The translations under genes and the position numbers were made by a program. The notes below the pieces were generated by a model. The model was not told the DNA's origin, searched no databases, and saw nothing but the letters and a program-made list of their open reading frames with translations. DNA of 64,000 bases, from contig NC_049993.1 in assembly GCF_000003815.2 (NCBI RefSeq), positions 13,677,526 to 13,741,525 of the forward strand, read 5' to 3'. Of the stretch, positions 1 through 12,600 are shown in pieces; positions within the stretch are counted from its first letter, which is position 1; every line of letters starts with the position of its first letter. Source of the DNA: Branchiostoma floridae. Its lineage: Eukaryota > Chordata > Leptocardii > Amphioxiformes > Branchiostomatidae.

Positions 1-485
1 CTTTGAGGCATGGCGGTAGTATTAAACAACTTACCCACACTGCAAACACCATAATTACTTCACGGAGAATCGTGTCCTGTTTTACATTTTTAATGATATC
101 CTGTTTATTACAATCATACATTCATGGATTGAGCACCAGGGTTACTTGTGTACAGAAAAACAGTACCGGAATTTCTTTTGATCATATATCTCTAGCTAGT
201 GTTCGAATATATATTCAGTTTCACGGTGTCATTGTAAAAAGTAATAAATAAAGTTTTCAATGATACATAATACATACAATAGTGGAGTTAACGTTATGAG
301 TGATGCCGAGTGTACATTGTATTTCCGTTTTGTGCTTGCTTGAAAAAAATCAATTGAACAATCATTGATTCACGAAAGGACAAATGAGTAACAAATGTAT
401 TTTGAAAGTCTAGTCATCTTCTGAGTCGTCCTGAAAAGTTGGTAAGTATTCGACATATATTGTCCACTAGTACTTGTTATGAATA

Positions 486-722
486 TCAGTGGACGGGTCC
501 ATCATATTGAGATTCGTCATCACTAGAAGTGCTCTCATGTTCGCGCATGAGGAGACGGTTCCAGGCATTATTTCTGTGATTCTGACATGCTAGCAGTTCT
601 TCCTCGTCTTTTTTGTTCATTTGTGAGAAAGATAGAATTTCGCCCTTGTCCCCGTCATTCCAAGCACCGTGTACGTTGTGCATCTGTGCGTCCTTCTGTC
701 GTCCAACTTTGCTGTCAATCAT
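486..722 (-). CDS. possible terminal exon of an unrecognised protein
   Basis: An open minus-strand stretch ends in a TGA at 486-488 and encodes about 75 residues with an acidic, serine-rich tail (STSSDDESQYDG). A possible splice acceptor (TTGACAG) lies at its 5' side near 712. Residue composition is protein-like (many E, D, N, K and few stops around), but I recognise no family and cannot join it in phase to the other minus-strand open segment at 1098-1390. It may be the end of a real gene that starts upstream on the minus strand, a transposon relic, or chance. Low confidence. Confidence 0.2.
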   Translation of the reverse strand: MIDSKVGRQKDAQMHNVHGAWNDGDKGEILSFSQMNKKDEEELLACQNHRNNAWNRLLMREHESTSSDDESQYDGPVH

Positions 723-1097
723 GCAGTCACCCCAAGATAGTGCGTCTACGGAAACCTCCCATTCCTAGAGACAGTTTAATAAAGATTCATAAAATACAAT
801 ATAGAAAAATGTCCTACTGATATATTTGTCACAAGGTCTGTAATAGAACAAGTTCACAGAAAATCTTAACACTCGTGAATTGTGATGGGTGGGGGATACA
901 ATCTACACGTTTTGGATCGCATACTTCCAACCGAGACAGCGACATCTAGCTGAAGTGTGAAGTTTAGGAAGGGACTTTGAGACTTATAGGAAAGGTTTTG
1001 CGTTTCCGAATACTGTCCTGAAAGGGTCAGTCATAGATAGCTTCTTTTTCATAGATTTCGGCTGAAGTAATTAAAAAAAGTAAAGACGAATTCGAAT

Positions 1098-1390
1098 ACC
1101 CTATTCTTGCTCACTTCATGGTTGTCACTCTTGGTTGTTTTAGATGACTCGACTTCTTCTTGGGATGTGCTCTGTTGATTTGAAGCTTTCTCCAAGTTTT
1201 CATTTCTTCCCTCCTCTAACAGCTCTTTGACTTCTGTCTTCTCCGGTAATGTTAGCACGCCAAGACGTTGGTACACAAGAAGTCTGAAGACCCTACTCTT
1301 TTTATTTCTTCTAGGAGGGGCGTTTTTCTCTTCTGTACTTGAAAAATTTGACTTGAGCTCCATCTTGAAATCATTTACGTACCACCACAT
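1098..1390 (-). CDS. possible internal exon of an unrecognised protein
   Basis: Minus-strand open segment preceded by a possible acceptor (GTAGCAG) just before an ATG at 1390. It encodes a charged, helix-prone sequence containing RVFRLLVYQRLGVLTLPE and then a K/E/S-rich tail. A good donor-like GTGAGC sits near its end (reading NHE then GTGAGC). It could belong with the open segment at 486-722, but I could not find a junction that preserves frame. No family recognised. Confidence 0.18.
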
Positions 1391-2452
1391 CTGCTACACT
1401 GTAGCAAGGTACCGGAGTGTTTTCTTTTGCATTTCTGTGTTCTGTTCGGATCATCTCGTTCTAGAATTTCGAAGAACAACATTCTACACAAATTACTTTC
1501 AGATAAGATCACACTGCTTTGACGTGGTTTTATGGATGCTTTGAAAGCTAGATCCGACTGGACTGTCCACGCCCAGTGTAGAACAACGTGGCGAGAACTG
1601 TCTGAACTATTTTTACCCAAAATATTATTTTTTTACCCAAAATATTCATTATCCGCAATTTCCTTGTCGATCATATTTTGAATATGCGTGGGTTATGTCA
1701 ACTGGCCAAATTGTGTTGTGAACAGATCAAAAGTTACGGGCATGTAACTGCTTGACTGGGCAATCCGCAGGTGTCACAGGCCTTAAACTGCATGCCTGAG
1801 TTGGGGTCCGAGTACAAATGCGAGCGGGTTCACATGCGGATTCAGTACCCTTATTGGATTTGACCATTTTCTTGAACACTCATTACAGGAAGACTTAGAT
1901 TCAATCTCACTGAACACCGTTCTGTGTTTCAGGTGGTATGACCACCATTATTACTTGTACGCCGGCTGCACACTGCGTTCAATACTCACCATCACACCTG
2001 TATGTTCACATCTTGACGGTATAAAAGCGCTCCCTAGTGATGACCAATGGTACCTCAGGTTGGGAACGCAAGGTCTAAGTAATTAGCCTCTACCAAACTT
2101 TTATTACAAATCGGTCCAATAGACTGAATAATATGCCAAAGGAGTTGCCGACCATAGAGCACATGTTTTGTTATTCAGTGTATCTGCTAATTTTTTTACT
2201 ATTTTCCAGCGACATATGGAGTATGGTAGAGACTTGCTGAACATTACATGTAACAGTTACATTTTTGTATTTCTTGCGTTCCCGATCTGAGGTACCCTTG
2301 TTCATCACTACGGGGCGCTTTTGTGCCGTCAAATTGTGACTTGGTGGACGAACAAGCATCGGAACGGTCTTTAGACTTTAGTAACTCTGACAGGGGCTAG
2401 AGACCCCCATTTCAGCACCAAGGACGTTGCCCGCGACACAGCACAACTTCGC

Positions 2453-2533
2453 TCGGGCCGTAGCCGAGCGCTCCCGGGGGACGGGCGGGGAGTGCGTAGC
2501 CGAGCGCTCCCCGGGGGACGGGCGGGGAGTGCA
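2453..2533. repeat. GC-rich tandem duplication, about 40-base unit
   Basis: The unit GTAGCCGAGCGCTCCC followed by a G-rich stretch (GGGGGACGGGCGGGGAG) occurs twice in direct succession, differing by one extra C. It is far more GC-rich than its AT-rich surroundings. It creates the overlapping arginine/proline-rich open frames seen on the minus strand, which I do not treat as genes. Confidence 0.8.
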
Positions 2534-2689
2534 CGCCGTGCCAAGGTCGGGCAGGCTCTCGTGATGTGGCCTGCAGGATTCCTCTCCTGATCCAAAGCAG
2601 TTGAGGACTTTACAGGATTGAAAAAACCCTATAGCTACATAATGACTTAATGTGTTATTTGGGGAGTGTAGGTACAGCGCAGTTCGGAA

Positions 2690-3165
2690 TTCCAATAACT
2701 GGACATATGAGAAACCATACAGGTGAAAAACCCTACGAATGTTGGTTTTGTGGGTACAGGGCAGCTAAAAGTTCTCTTATCCCAACCTATGGGAACCCAA
2801 ACCGGTGAAAAACCCTACATATGTGACCAGTGCGATTGTTCTGCAAGATGCAAAAGCAACTTGGATTATCATCTAGCCAAACACACTGGTGACACACCCT
2901 ACATGTGTGGGGAGTGTGGGTACAGGACAACTCAGAAGTCTGACTTATCCAAACATATGAGATCTCATACCGGCGAAAAACCCTAGCCTACAAGTGTGAT
3001 CAGTGTGATTATTCTGCTGCACAGAAATCCACATTGGACAAAGCTATGGCAAAATACATGTGTGGGGAGTGTGGGTACAGTACAACCAACATGTTTTGGG
3101 GCAACTCAGAAGTCCCACATATCCAATGCAGCACCGATTGCTAGCTATACAGATTCAAAAGGACT
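2690..3165 (+). pseudogene. decayed C2H2 zinc-finger array
   Basis: The sequence encodes remnants of five or six C2H2 zinc fingers with the classic linker TGEKP (2724-2738 region, 2802, 2970). Recognisable pieces are YECWFCGYR, YICDQCDCS, YMCGECGYRTTQKS with its HMRSH histidine arm, YKCDQCDYS and YMCGECGYST. They fall in different frames: one shift lies between the first and second finger, a stop codon follows GEKP at 2984-2986, and further shifts follow. No initiator or upstream domain was found. The repeated CGECGYRT style is common in amphioxus zinc-finger families (recalled knowledge). It is probably a dead fragment of a tandem zinc-finger gene; an error-rich assembly of a live gene is less likely because several independent breaks occur. 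Confidence 0.75.
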
Positions 3166-3215
3166 AAATTACAAGTCTAACGTTACTACATGGCAGGATT
3201 TCTCGAAATTCTGAG

Positions 3216-6200
3216 ACACTGAGCAAAAAGAAAAGACAACCACACAGATGTAAATACAAATTCGGTGCAATTTATTTCTTTATAACAGCCTGGCTTCCAC
3301 ACAAGTTAACTGTCACTACAGAGAAATTCATCTGCCCAACACCGATTTTGTTACTCTTATGTCAAACAATCTATATTCTATAGATGACATACTATGTAAA
3401 TTTGATACCAGCACGCTAAGGATACATATTTAGCTAATTTGGCAAACATTTTACGACATCCCTTCATCTTTAGCAGTAGCAACATATTCTCTCATTTTGT
3501 ACAGGTTTTGTCCTTGGTCTAAGTTTTGTGTTCTCCTAGCAGAGGTTGGGTCGCAGAGATAGCAGTAGTCTGGATTTTTACTGATCGAGACCCAACTTCT
3601 GCTTGGAGAATAGAAGTTTAGTGCAAGGATCCAAGATTTTCCATTTGCTGGCTTGAAAAGTAATGATATGGATTGAAAACTTGTTCATTGCTTACTTTTC
3701 AGGAAATCGGCCTTAATCAATATACACATGATGTCATCCATAAAATACAGACTGTTTGGCCTTACTAGCCCATACTACATATCATCTTAAAACAAACCTC
3801 TCTTTCTAAAGGAAGAAAAATTGATATGAGAAGTAGTTATATTTTTTGACACCTTCGACTTTAACTTTTCAACATGTTCTTTACACAGCGCATTACTGGC
3901 GTAAAGAAACAAGTGACAGCGGATATTTGTAGTGACACTTCCGGAGGGCAGGGCTGACTCGTAAACTGATTTAAGGTGAACGCTGACATCAAAGCTCTTA
4001 AGAGGTTCCATCAAAGAGATATACGGCTAAAATAGAGTAGGTTTAATGAAGATCAAATGACCATGGGTGTTGAAATTGAAAACAAAGTGAGATATATCTT
4101 TGCTTTTTGTTCCCTAGAGAATTTTTACACCAGCTCTACATGCATAATTCAGTTGTAATGGATACTGAGCTTATAGTGGCAACTTCATTAGTATATCGTC
4201 ACATATAGCAAACTTTTGCATTATTCATAAACATTTTAGACTTTTGATACATCCAGCTGATAATATAGCTGCATTTTGCTGGGTATCATACAAGTCTCTC
4301 TCTCCACTTGACACATTACTTTTCCTGATAATGAAAGAACACTCTTGAACAAAAATATAATTTGATAATTAGATACATAGTCCTGATGAGAAAAGATACA
4401 TGTGATAGTAAATGTTATGGCCTAATTGACATATCATATGTAATATGTTATCTTACATTTTTGGGCATTGAAACAATTCAGTCATTTGGCAACAATATTA
4501 ATTAAGTTGTCCAGCTTTTAATATATGATCATCTTTTAAAAAGTTACCCATGGTGCCTTGTGTCTCCCAGCATGCCATGGGATCCATTAGGTCTGCTAAA
4601 GTGATATCTTGAGAAAAAAATTAATAATATGTACTTTTCAACTTTTTATATCGCAATACTAGCCTAGGTGTCATCCAATTATTGCAGGGCCTCCTTAAGT
4701 CACTACTCAGAAAATTAGGGTATCAATTATGTGATACTGGCCACCCCTTTGAAGTTTTAGTTGGTATGTCCCAAAAGATAACATTTTGAACATGGTCTAA
4801 AGTTGCATGGCATACTAATTAATCTTAGTGGTTGTCCATACTCTCTGGTTTTGAATAACTGGGCTAATCCAATCCAAAACCACAAGAAGGGTGGGCAGAG
4901 ACATTTGTTGTCCATTTTATAACCATGTCCTCCCCTACATTTTTCTGAAAATGGAATCACCGTAAGACTGTTAATGGCATAAACTTTTTATTCAACTATG
5001 GATAGGCAATGCATGTATTATTAACTTTTTCCTCATGAGAAGTTTGTGAGCTCTTCGTGTAAAGTATCGCACAGCAAAAAAACAAAATTGTCAGAATCAT
5101 ACTTGAAATGTCCTACCAGCTACCAGCATTTACCAGCTAGAGTACAAGGGGCATCTCACTGAAGCTATGATACGTTGACATTGTCATTGCGGCCAAGCGA
5201 TTTGGCAGAACGATAGGACATAAAATCTCATAGATGAAAAATAAATCTTTTACCCTTTGTGTTTTGTCATCTTTTTAGTCATACTTGCACGATTTAACAC
5301 AAATCCAATTTGGAACGCAGCGACGCCAAAAACTTACCATGTTATCCACTTTTAATAAGAAGTTTGGTACCATCGAATTTGTTACACATCTTGAGACATC
5401 ACATAATATGTTCATTGTGCTTTTTTAAAAGACTTTTCATTCGGAGATTATATCTTTACGACATAAACATTACAGAACTTACCAGGCACACTGAACATCA
5501 CCACCATTACATTGACACTTGCATTGCTTGTAACCCTCGAGTGGGAGGGGGGCACGTTATAATACCATATCGGTAGTGACTTAAGTGACTTTTGTTCCAA
5601 GGTACATACGCGTACCACAGCAGTTGTTCTAGTCAGTATTTTTTACAAAGATAAATTTCCAGCTACAAGTCTTTTCTTGTATGCAACATCAGTCATCTGT
5701 AGAGTTCTTTGTGTTCCATGAAATTCTTGTTAGGCCAAAGCAAGTAAATTTTACCGATGACACTAGCATGCTCATTGACTTTTGCCAGATTTTGACCAAA
5801 AAAAAAAAAAAATGAACATACCAAAATTAGAAAATATGTTGTGTTGTAGCCTTGATTGTACTTATGAAAGCAACACTAGTGAGGTACACTAGCCATGACC
5901 AAATTTGGTAGTAAAAGTTGCCCCAATTTGGTAGCCATTATTGTAGTTGTCAACTCGGTATGTGAAACCAGTCTACCACACTACTGTCGCTTTATTCATT
6001 TCTTGAATACAGAATGAAAACAATGTTGGCTGTGATACCATGTTCCGTTGCTTCATAATTTCTTGCAAAATGTTTATGGTGAAAATTTAGTTATCTTAGA
6101 TTTCTTTACCCATCTTGCTTTGTTTCGCCCTCTTTAGTTAAATTTGGAGTCTGCAGAGAATGTCATCCATAAAATTTACTTGCCGTGGCCTTACACAAAA

Positions 6201-8963
6201 ACACACTGACACATGTACACTGGCACACATTGATCAACAGCATGTACAAAAAACTTTCAATTCTTGACAACGTTGGTTGTTGTTGTTATTGTTTACGTGA
6301 GTCAGGACCAAACAATGTGTAAACATCTATCTGGGCCTATATATATATATTTATATATATGTTGAGTATGAAGAGACAGTTTGGCAATTGTACAAAGTCT
6401 AATACACTTTCTCAATATACATCTAACACATGTAGTAAGTGAGAAGGACCTACCAGTGGCATATGAATATATAACTCTACTTTTGATTCATTCAAAATAA
6501 AACAAAAATATAATCTCTGGCTAAGAAAACAACATACTGAAACATATACAATGTTGACAATTAATAATCGTAAACACCTAATAAGATTTGAAAGTATTCT
6601 CTTGATAAGGAACATGCATTGAGCCATTGATATTATCAACGCTGCTAGTAAGCCTAGGAAAAAATGCTATGCTTCCGGTTACAAGACCAACACTAGCGAA
6701 ACCTGTCGACCGTAGCGTTTTTTTGGGGGGGAGGGGGGTGACATAAAGTTTTTGTTCTAACACCTGAGTGTTCAATTTCAAAACAGACTTGCTGTGCTTA
6801 TCTCCATTAGCTTTGAACAGTTGAAGTACCGTAAGAATATGCAGTAAGCATTTCATCTCTTTGTCCAATTTATCAATCTGCTTGTACTTTATGTTGTGCA
6901 ATATATGTGTCTGTATTTACAATTTGACATTGGAAATACCAGTGCCCAAACCATTTCAATTTCAGATGGCTAAGCTGTATTTGTTACATCGCTTAGGCTG
7001 AAATATGGAAAAATGATAATGATAACAAAAGAGAGAATTCTAACCGATGCTTATTTTCTTGGGCCTTACCCAGAATTTCAGACACAACATTTTTTCCCTA
7101 AGCCTAAAGAGTAAGGTACAACTGAGGCAGCCGGTTGTGGATCTGATTCTGCAATGGAAGACAAAACTGACAAATCTATGTACAAATCACAAACATTGCT
7201 GTGAGACACAACTGTGCAAAACTGCTGTGTGAGGCCAATAAACTGTAGAAACTCCTTGGTGAGACCCAATCATGAAATTCTGTAAGGTTTGTGGATGGTC
7301 TGAGGGAATTTTGATAGGGTACCAACTCATACCAGATTTACCAAAACATATCTGACATCTGACAAAATGATAATTCTGTTTAAAGCACTAACACAATTAT
7401 ACGACCCAGGAAACTTGCACTAAGTGGTGCTACAGGAATATTTCTCTCATTAATTATTCAAAGAAAATGGCAACATAACCATATCAATTATTACTTGTCC
7501 GTTAGGTTGATACACTTGCCACAAATATTTTAAAAAATGGGTTTGTGAATCAAAACTGCAAAAGCTCTACATCATTTCAAAAATAAATATCATGACTATA
7601 ATATTTTGTAAAAGTTGGTTGACAATGCTATGTAGGATTTAAAATTTTTTGCTTCAAGCAGATTTTTGCTTCAAGCAGATGTAAAGTGAGAAAGTGAAAG
7701 AGACACCAAGTTCTATCTAAGTATACTGTCTTACTCTTAGTCTTACCCGGTAGTTATAATGGCTTAGCCACATTGGCTATGGAAACAATTTGATACGAAG
7801 CAGCATCACACAGATAAGGGGGTACATCACTGGATTGTGGTACATGGGCAAAACGTTGGCGGCATTTTACTGTGCCATGTTTGTGCTTTTTTCCACTTCA
7901 TGTGTTTTGTAAAGAGTTGGACAAGTTGCCCTATTGTCCCAGGCAAGTGAAAGTGCCCTCCGGACAAGCTCTTGTTCTACCCCACTTACCCGATCGGGGC
8001 AAGTTAGATTTTTTCCATTGAGTGAGACTTTGATATTCTTGTTACATTTCACAGTCATGGCATCATGCACTGGTCAACACACAAAAATAGAGCCAATTGC
8101 AAGAATTCCATTAATGGCAGTGAAAATACATGTTGGGCAAGTCAAAAGTTTGTTCGGGCAAGTAACTTTTTGTGTACTTACCCGATATGACATTAGTGAA
8201 TTTCAGAAAACTTTTCCAACCCTGTTGTACCATGTATGCTTCATGTAAATTGATTTATTCAAAAAAAAAAAAAAAACCTGGAAACTGACATCTTACTTTT
8301 TACAGAATTAATGGAGCAAGTTGGGGGTACCTTTGCGTTAAGTTAGTCCCCATAATGGTTCCCAATATTTGCCACTTGCGGTTTTTAACTTTCAAGAAAA
8401 ATGCAGTAGTTTCAATCAACATATTGGTTTTCATTGGCACGTTACCGGCAGTGCAGTCAAGTACGTTGCTGGTACATGGCTATGTCAGCTACCAACGTGC
8501 CCAAACATACCACAGCCCAGTTAGATACCCTTTTACATACATGTAAAAGTACATGTAGCACATGGCAAACCATTACCTTATTAGACATCCCTGTATTTCC
8601 TAGGAATGGTCAGATTTAGAATTTACTTAGAAGACCTCCTTTCGATAGATATCACACTAGCGATATGACTAAAATCATATGTTCCCTTCACTTGGCACTT
8701 AACGACAAATGACAACACACATAAACATTACTCTATACAGTAATTAAAATGGACCTGAAATGGTAACAATATGAAGCTATATCTTTCTGCTAATTGTTAC
8801 AGTTCCCTTGGAAATTATATATTATCTGACAACTTCTTTTGGTTATGAAGACTCAAGTGATGTAGTGTACAGATATCTGGAATGGACTTAACTACATGGA
8901 GTCACTCTCTTCTAGTAGACTATATATAATACATGGCAATGTCTGGTCTAGTGGAACTAGTGT
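3216..8963. other. intergenic region without a supported gene
   Basis: About 5.7 kb of AT-rich sequence between the zinc-finger relic and the 3' end of DGKQ. Open frames here are short and of random composition. It holds the hairpin at 3531-3610, A-runs near 5799-5813 and 8260-8276, a short AT repeat near 6340-6360, and a motif family around 7910-8180 in which GGGCAAGT or its complement recurs several times, probably part of a dispersed repeat. I see no coding exon. Confidence 0.6.
3531..3610. other. 80-base hairpin, pre-miRNA-sized
   Basis: The 22-base arm at 3531-3552 (TTCTCCTAGCAGAGGTTGGG plus TC) is the reverse complement of 3589-3610 with two mismatches, one of which would be a G-U pair in RNA. 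The 36-base loop can pair further (CAGT with ACTG). The size and near-perfect arm would suit a pre-miRNA or a small foldback element. There is no other evidence of expression. Confidence 0.55.
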
Positions 8964-9697
8964 TCATGAACGTGGTTCGCTACTCGTGTCCGCGGCCGGG
9001 GAGACCTCCGAGCCAACCAGCCAGCTCGCGGTCGAGTCGATGTGCTGCCCGAGCGCCTTGTTCAGCTCTCCCGTCGGACGGAACAGGCTGGGTTCCGTGT
9101 TGCGGCGCTGCACTTTCGTCTTGCGCCGGCGGAGCATGTTCGCCTGGATGGCGGAAGGCATGATGATGACCTGGCCGGCGGGCTGCAGCCACGGCTCGCC
9201 GTCGATCTGCACTGGAATGTCGTTCTTCAGGGTGAGCTTGATACTCTGCCCCTGCGCCACGCGTATTGCACCGCGAATTCCGCCCTGAATCTGACCGAGA
9301 TGCACCACCCCCGTCAACCCGACGACCTCGAGCGTGCCGTCGTTGTACGACGGCGGGCTGAAGGCGTCCGACGCTTCCCCGCCCCACGGGTCGCACCCCG
9401 ACCCCCAGCTGCGTATGTTCAGGAAGACGATCCCCTCGCACGTCGGGAGGTCGACGACCTGGCCATCCACCTCCAGCTCAATCTGTCTCTGTAGATCCTT
9501 ACACGACTTCCTGCCCATCATTTTGCGCAGGCTCAGCTTCACGTACACGCCCTTGTTGTGGAAGCGGCTGGTGAACTTTTCCGGGTTCTCCTCGCGAGCG
9601 AGATGGAAGCCCAGACACAGGTCCGCGTCGATCCCCACACCGAAGTAGTTGTTCATGATGCAGACGTTGGGCTCGTCACGTGGACCGCTGGCTGCAC
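8964..9697 (-). CDS. DGKQ: DGKQ exon 2 (accessory domain and C-terminus)
   Basis: Acceptor TTACCAG ends at 9698 and the exon continues the phase-1 codon left by exon 1. It encodes the diacylglycerol kinase accessory domain, including the conserved FTSRFHNKGVYVK and LEVVGLTGVVHLGQIQGG segments, followed by a basic, low-conservation tail and TGA. Confidence 0.93.
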
Positions 9698-12600
9698 CTG
9701 GTAACAGTCAACCATTGGTCAATAACGATATCATTGATTGATTGACACAACCAACCAGAGAAGTCACTGAGAAATATGTTGAACTGTTGATTGATACAGT
9801 TTACCAATGGTCAATAAGTTATAACAATATCATTGATTGATTGACACAACCAACCAGAGAAATCACTGAGTGAGTGTAAATTGATATGTACTCAGCCATT
9901 GGTCAATAAAGAAGAGGAATTATTAGTTGATTGGCTGATACAGTCAACTATTGGCCAATAACAATATCATTGATTGATTGGCACAACCAACCAGAGAAGT
10001 CACTGAGTGATTGTTGGTTGATACAGTCAACCATTAGTCAATAAGGAAATCATGGATCGATTGGCTACTAGTAATACAGTCAACCATTGCTCAATAACAA
10101 TATCATTGATTGATTGACACAAACAACCAGAGAAATCACTGAGTGATTGTTGATTGATATGTAGTTAGCCATTGGTCAATAAAGAAGAGGACTTATTGAT
10201 GGTTGGTTGATACCATCAACCATTACTCGTAGTCAATAAAGATGAGAAATCATTGGTTGATACATTCAACCATTGGTTATTGAAGAAATCATTGATACAA
10301 TCATCTGAACCATTGGTCGAGAAAGAAGAGAAATCATTGATTGATACAATCAATTGAACCATTGGTCAAGAAAGAAGACAATTCATTGATTCATTGATGA
10401 CAAAGCCAACTATTGGTCAGTGAGGCCATGTTCCAAAGTTAAAGAAGATGATGTGAAAGAACAAAAATGAAAAATCTATTGGTTGAATTACCGCATGTGC
10501 TCTTTGTGTTCAGTCATTTGACAAAACTTAAAAGATATTTGCTGTATCTCTTAAATTATTAATGAAATTATACCTGACAATCCACCATTTTTCTTATACC
10601 AAAAGCTTTTTGATGTGTTTTGATTATTATAATTAGGTGCTAACAATTCCAGCCACAACACCTGCATGCATTAAAAATAGACCAATCCCATAACCCCGCC
10701 CATCTCCTTCAAAATGTAGAAATGCAAAATGGAAATATAGAAAAGAATTACTTTTGACAGACATAGCCACTCTGTCATTGGTTAAACCGATAGTTACCAG
10801 GCTATAATTGGTTAATCTGCTAATTGTGATGCAGTCAGGATTGGTCTATCTTATACCTGTATAAATGTATGCAGGTAAGTATTTTAAGTCTTGTTCTTTA
10901 TATAGAGCACTTACTTTCTAAAAATACCAAAGAGCTTTATACCAGGCCACTAGTAATCCTCTCAAAGACTATGACTTTATACATGTACCTTAAATTTGAC
11001 ATTTTGAACAAAATTGTAGTAGATTGCAGTACACACATGCCACATATAATCTTAGGAAATAGCTGACTCACTTCCTCTTTTCATGACAATGCACTCTACA
11101 TAACAGTTTTGCTTTCAGTTCTACTTTCTTCACTGCACACCTTGGAGTTACATATTTCAAAGCATATGCCTATACCCAAGTATGGAAAGTACACAATTTA
11201 TCATAGGAAACTTGTCATATATATCATACATATATTCGTCATGAAATTGTCTGCTGTAACTTGTAGTGATATAATCTACAGTCAGGTGGTGACTATAGAA
11301 AGGATTCTTAATGCTTGTGTCAATGAGTAGAATTAGATTCTAAATTTACAAATTTTTTGGGGGATTCTCCTAGACACCCGTACAATGATTGCTTACAACA
11401 TAGCTTTGCTGCACTAAGATGCCCCTAGACTGTGAAAAATCATGGTGAGAACACTGCAGTACTTTAGCCTATGTTCCTTACTATTGGAAAGAACACAATA
11501 GCCTCACCTGTGGATGACATAGCACTTTCTGTACTCTTCTCTTCCACCTCGTTTGGTTCAAACAGGATTGTCCAGCGGTCGAACTTGGAGTTGTCTGCGT
11601 CGCGCGCTTGTATCAGCAGGGAGAGGGGGTCGTCGTTCCCCGTGTATCCCGCTCCCCAGCCCAGCACGCGGGCGAGGTCGTTCCCCGTTCCGATGGGCAG
11701 GATGGCGGTGGGAGGCGTGCTGCAGGTCAGGTCCTTTGAGATCCCGTCCAGACACGATAAAACCCACCCCACCGACCCGTCTCCGCCGCAGATCAGAATC
11801 CGGTACTTCCTGACGTTGCGGAACGTTAGGAGGCCTGGTAGTGGACCCCCCTGGTCCAGGTCGAACACTTGATGGGGGTTGAGTAGGTGCCTGAATGCCG
11901 AGAGGATCTCCACCCCCTGGCACCCCCCGCTCTTGGTGTTCACGAACACGAGGAGGGGGGTGACAGTGTTAGGGATCATGTTCGCCTCCACGTGCGGGAG
12001 CAGCATGGCCGAGATCTGTTTCTCGTCCACGATGGACTCGTTCAGCATGGAGAGAGCGCGTAAAGCGGTGTCGGCGGACGAGAAGGTCATAAAGCTGGCG
12101 CCATACTGCGGATGGATGGGTCCCACCGTGGTGAACGTGTTCTTCCCCAGGAGTTCCGCCATGATGGAGACGTACTTTCCCGGCGCGAGCCCCACGGGTA
12201 GGTTGTACACGAACAGTTCTACGGGTCCCTCCGGGTGTGAGGAGTTCCTGAGGTAGAATCTCGTCAGTTTCATCTGTCTGAGGGAACCCTGCCTCGCGTC
12301 GACCAGCTGCGGCCATGGGTACTCATCACGCTGCATCACCCGCTCCTGTACCCCCTTGTCAATCAAGACTTCCACCAATGAGTAGTAACTGGGCACCTCC
12401 TCTCGCAATCCGAATTTCTCCAGAGCCATCTGAACGGCTTCGTCTACTGTCGTGGTGTTGGTCACGGGGATGGTTTTGTACGCCACGGCTACTCTCAGCA
12501 TCCCCGGATAAACCCTGATCATGCCCTTCTCTCCGTGACCTTTGTTCGCAAACCTCAGACAGACCGCGGGAGCTTTCCCCTCGCTGGCGCTCAGCTGGAA

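Noticed and set aside
2371-2695. Arg/Pro-rich minus-strand proteins
   Set aside because: They come from the GC-rich tandem duplication at 2453-2533; no protein-like context.
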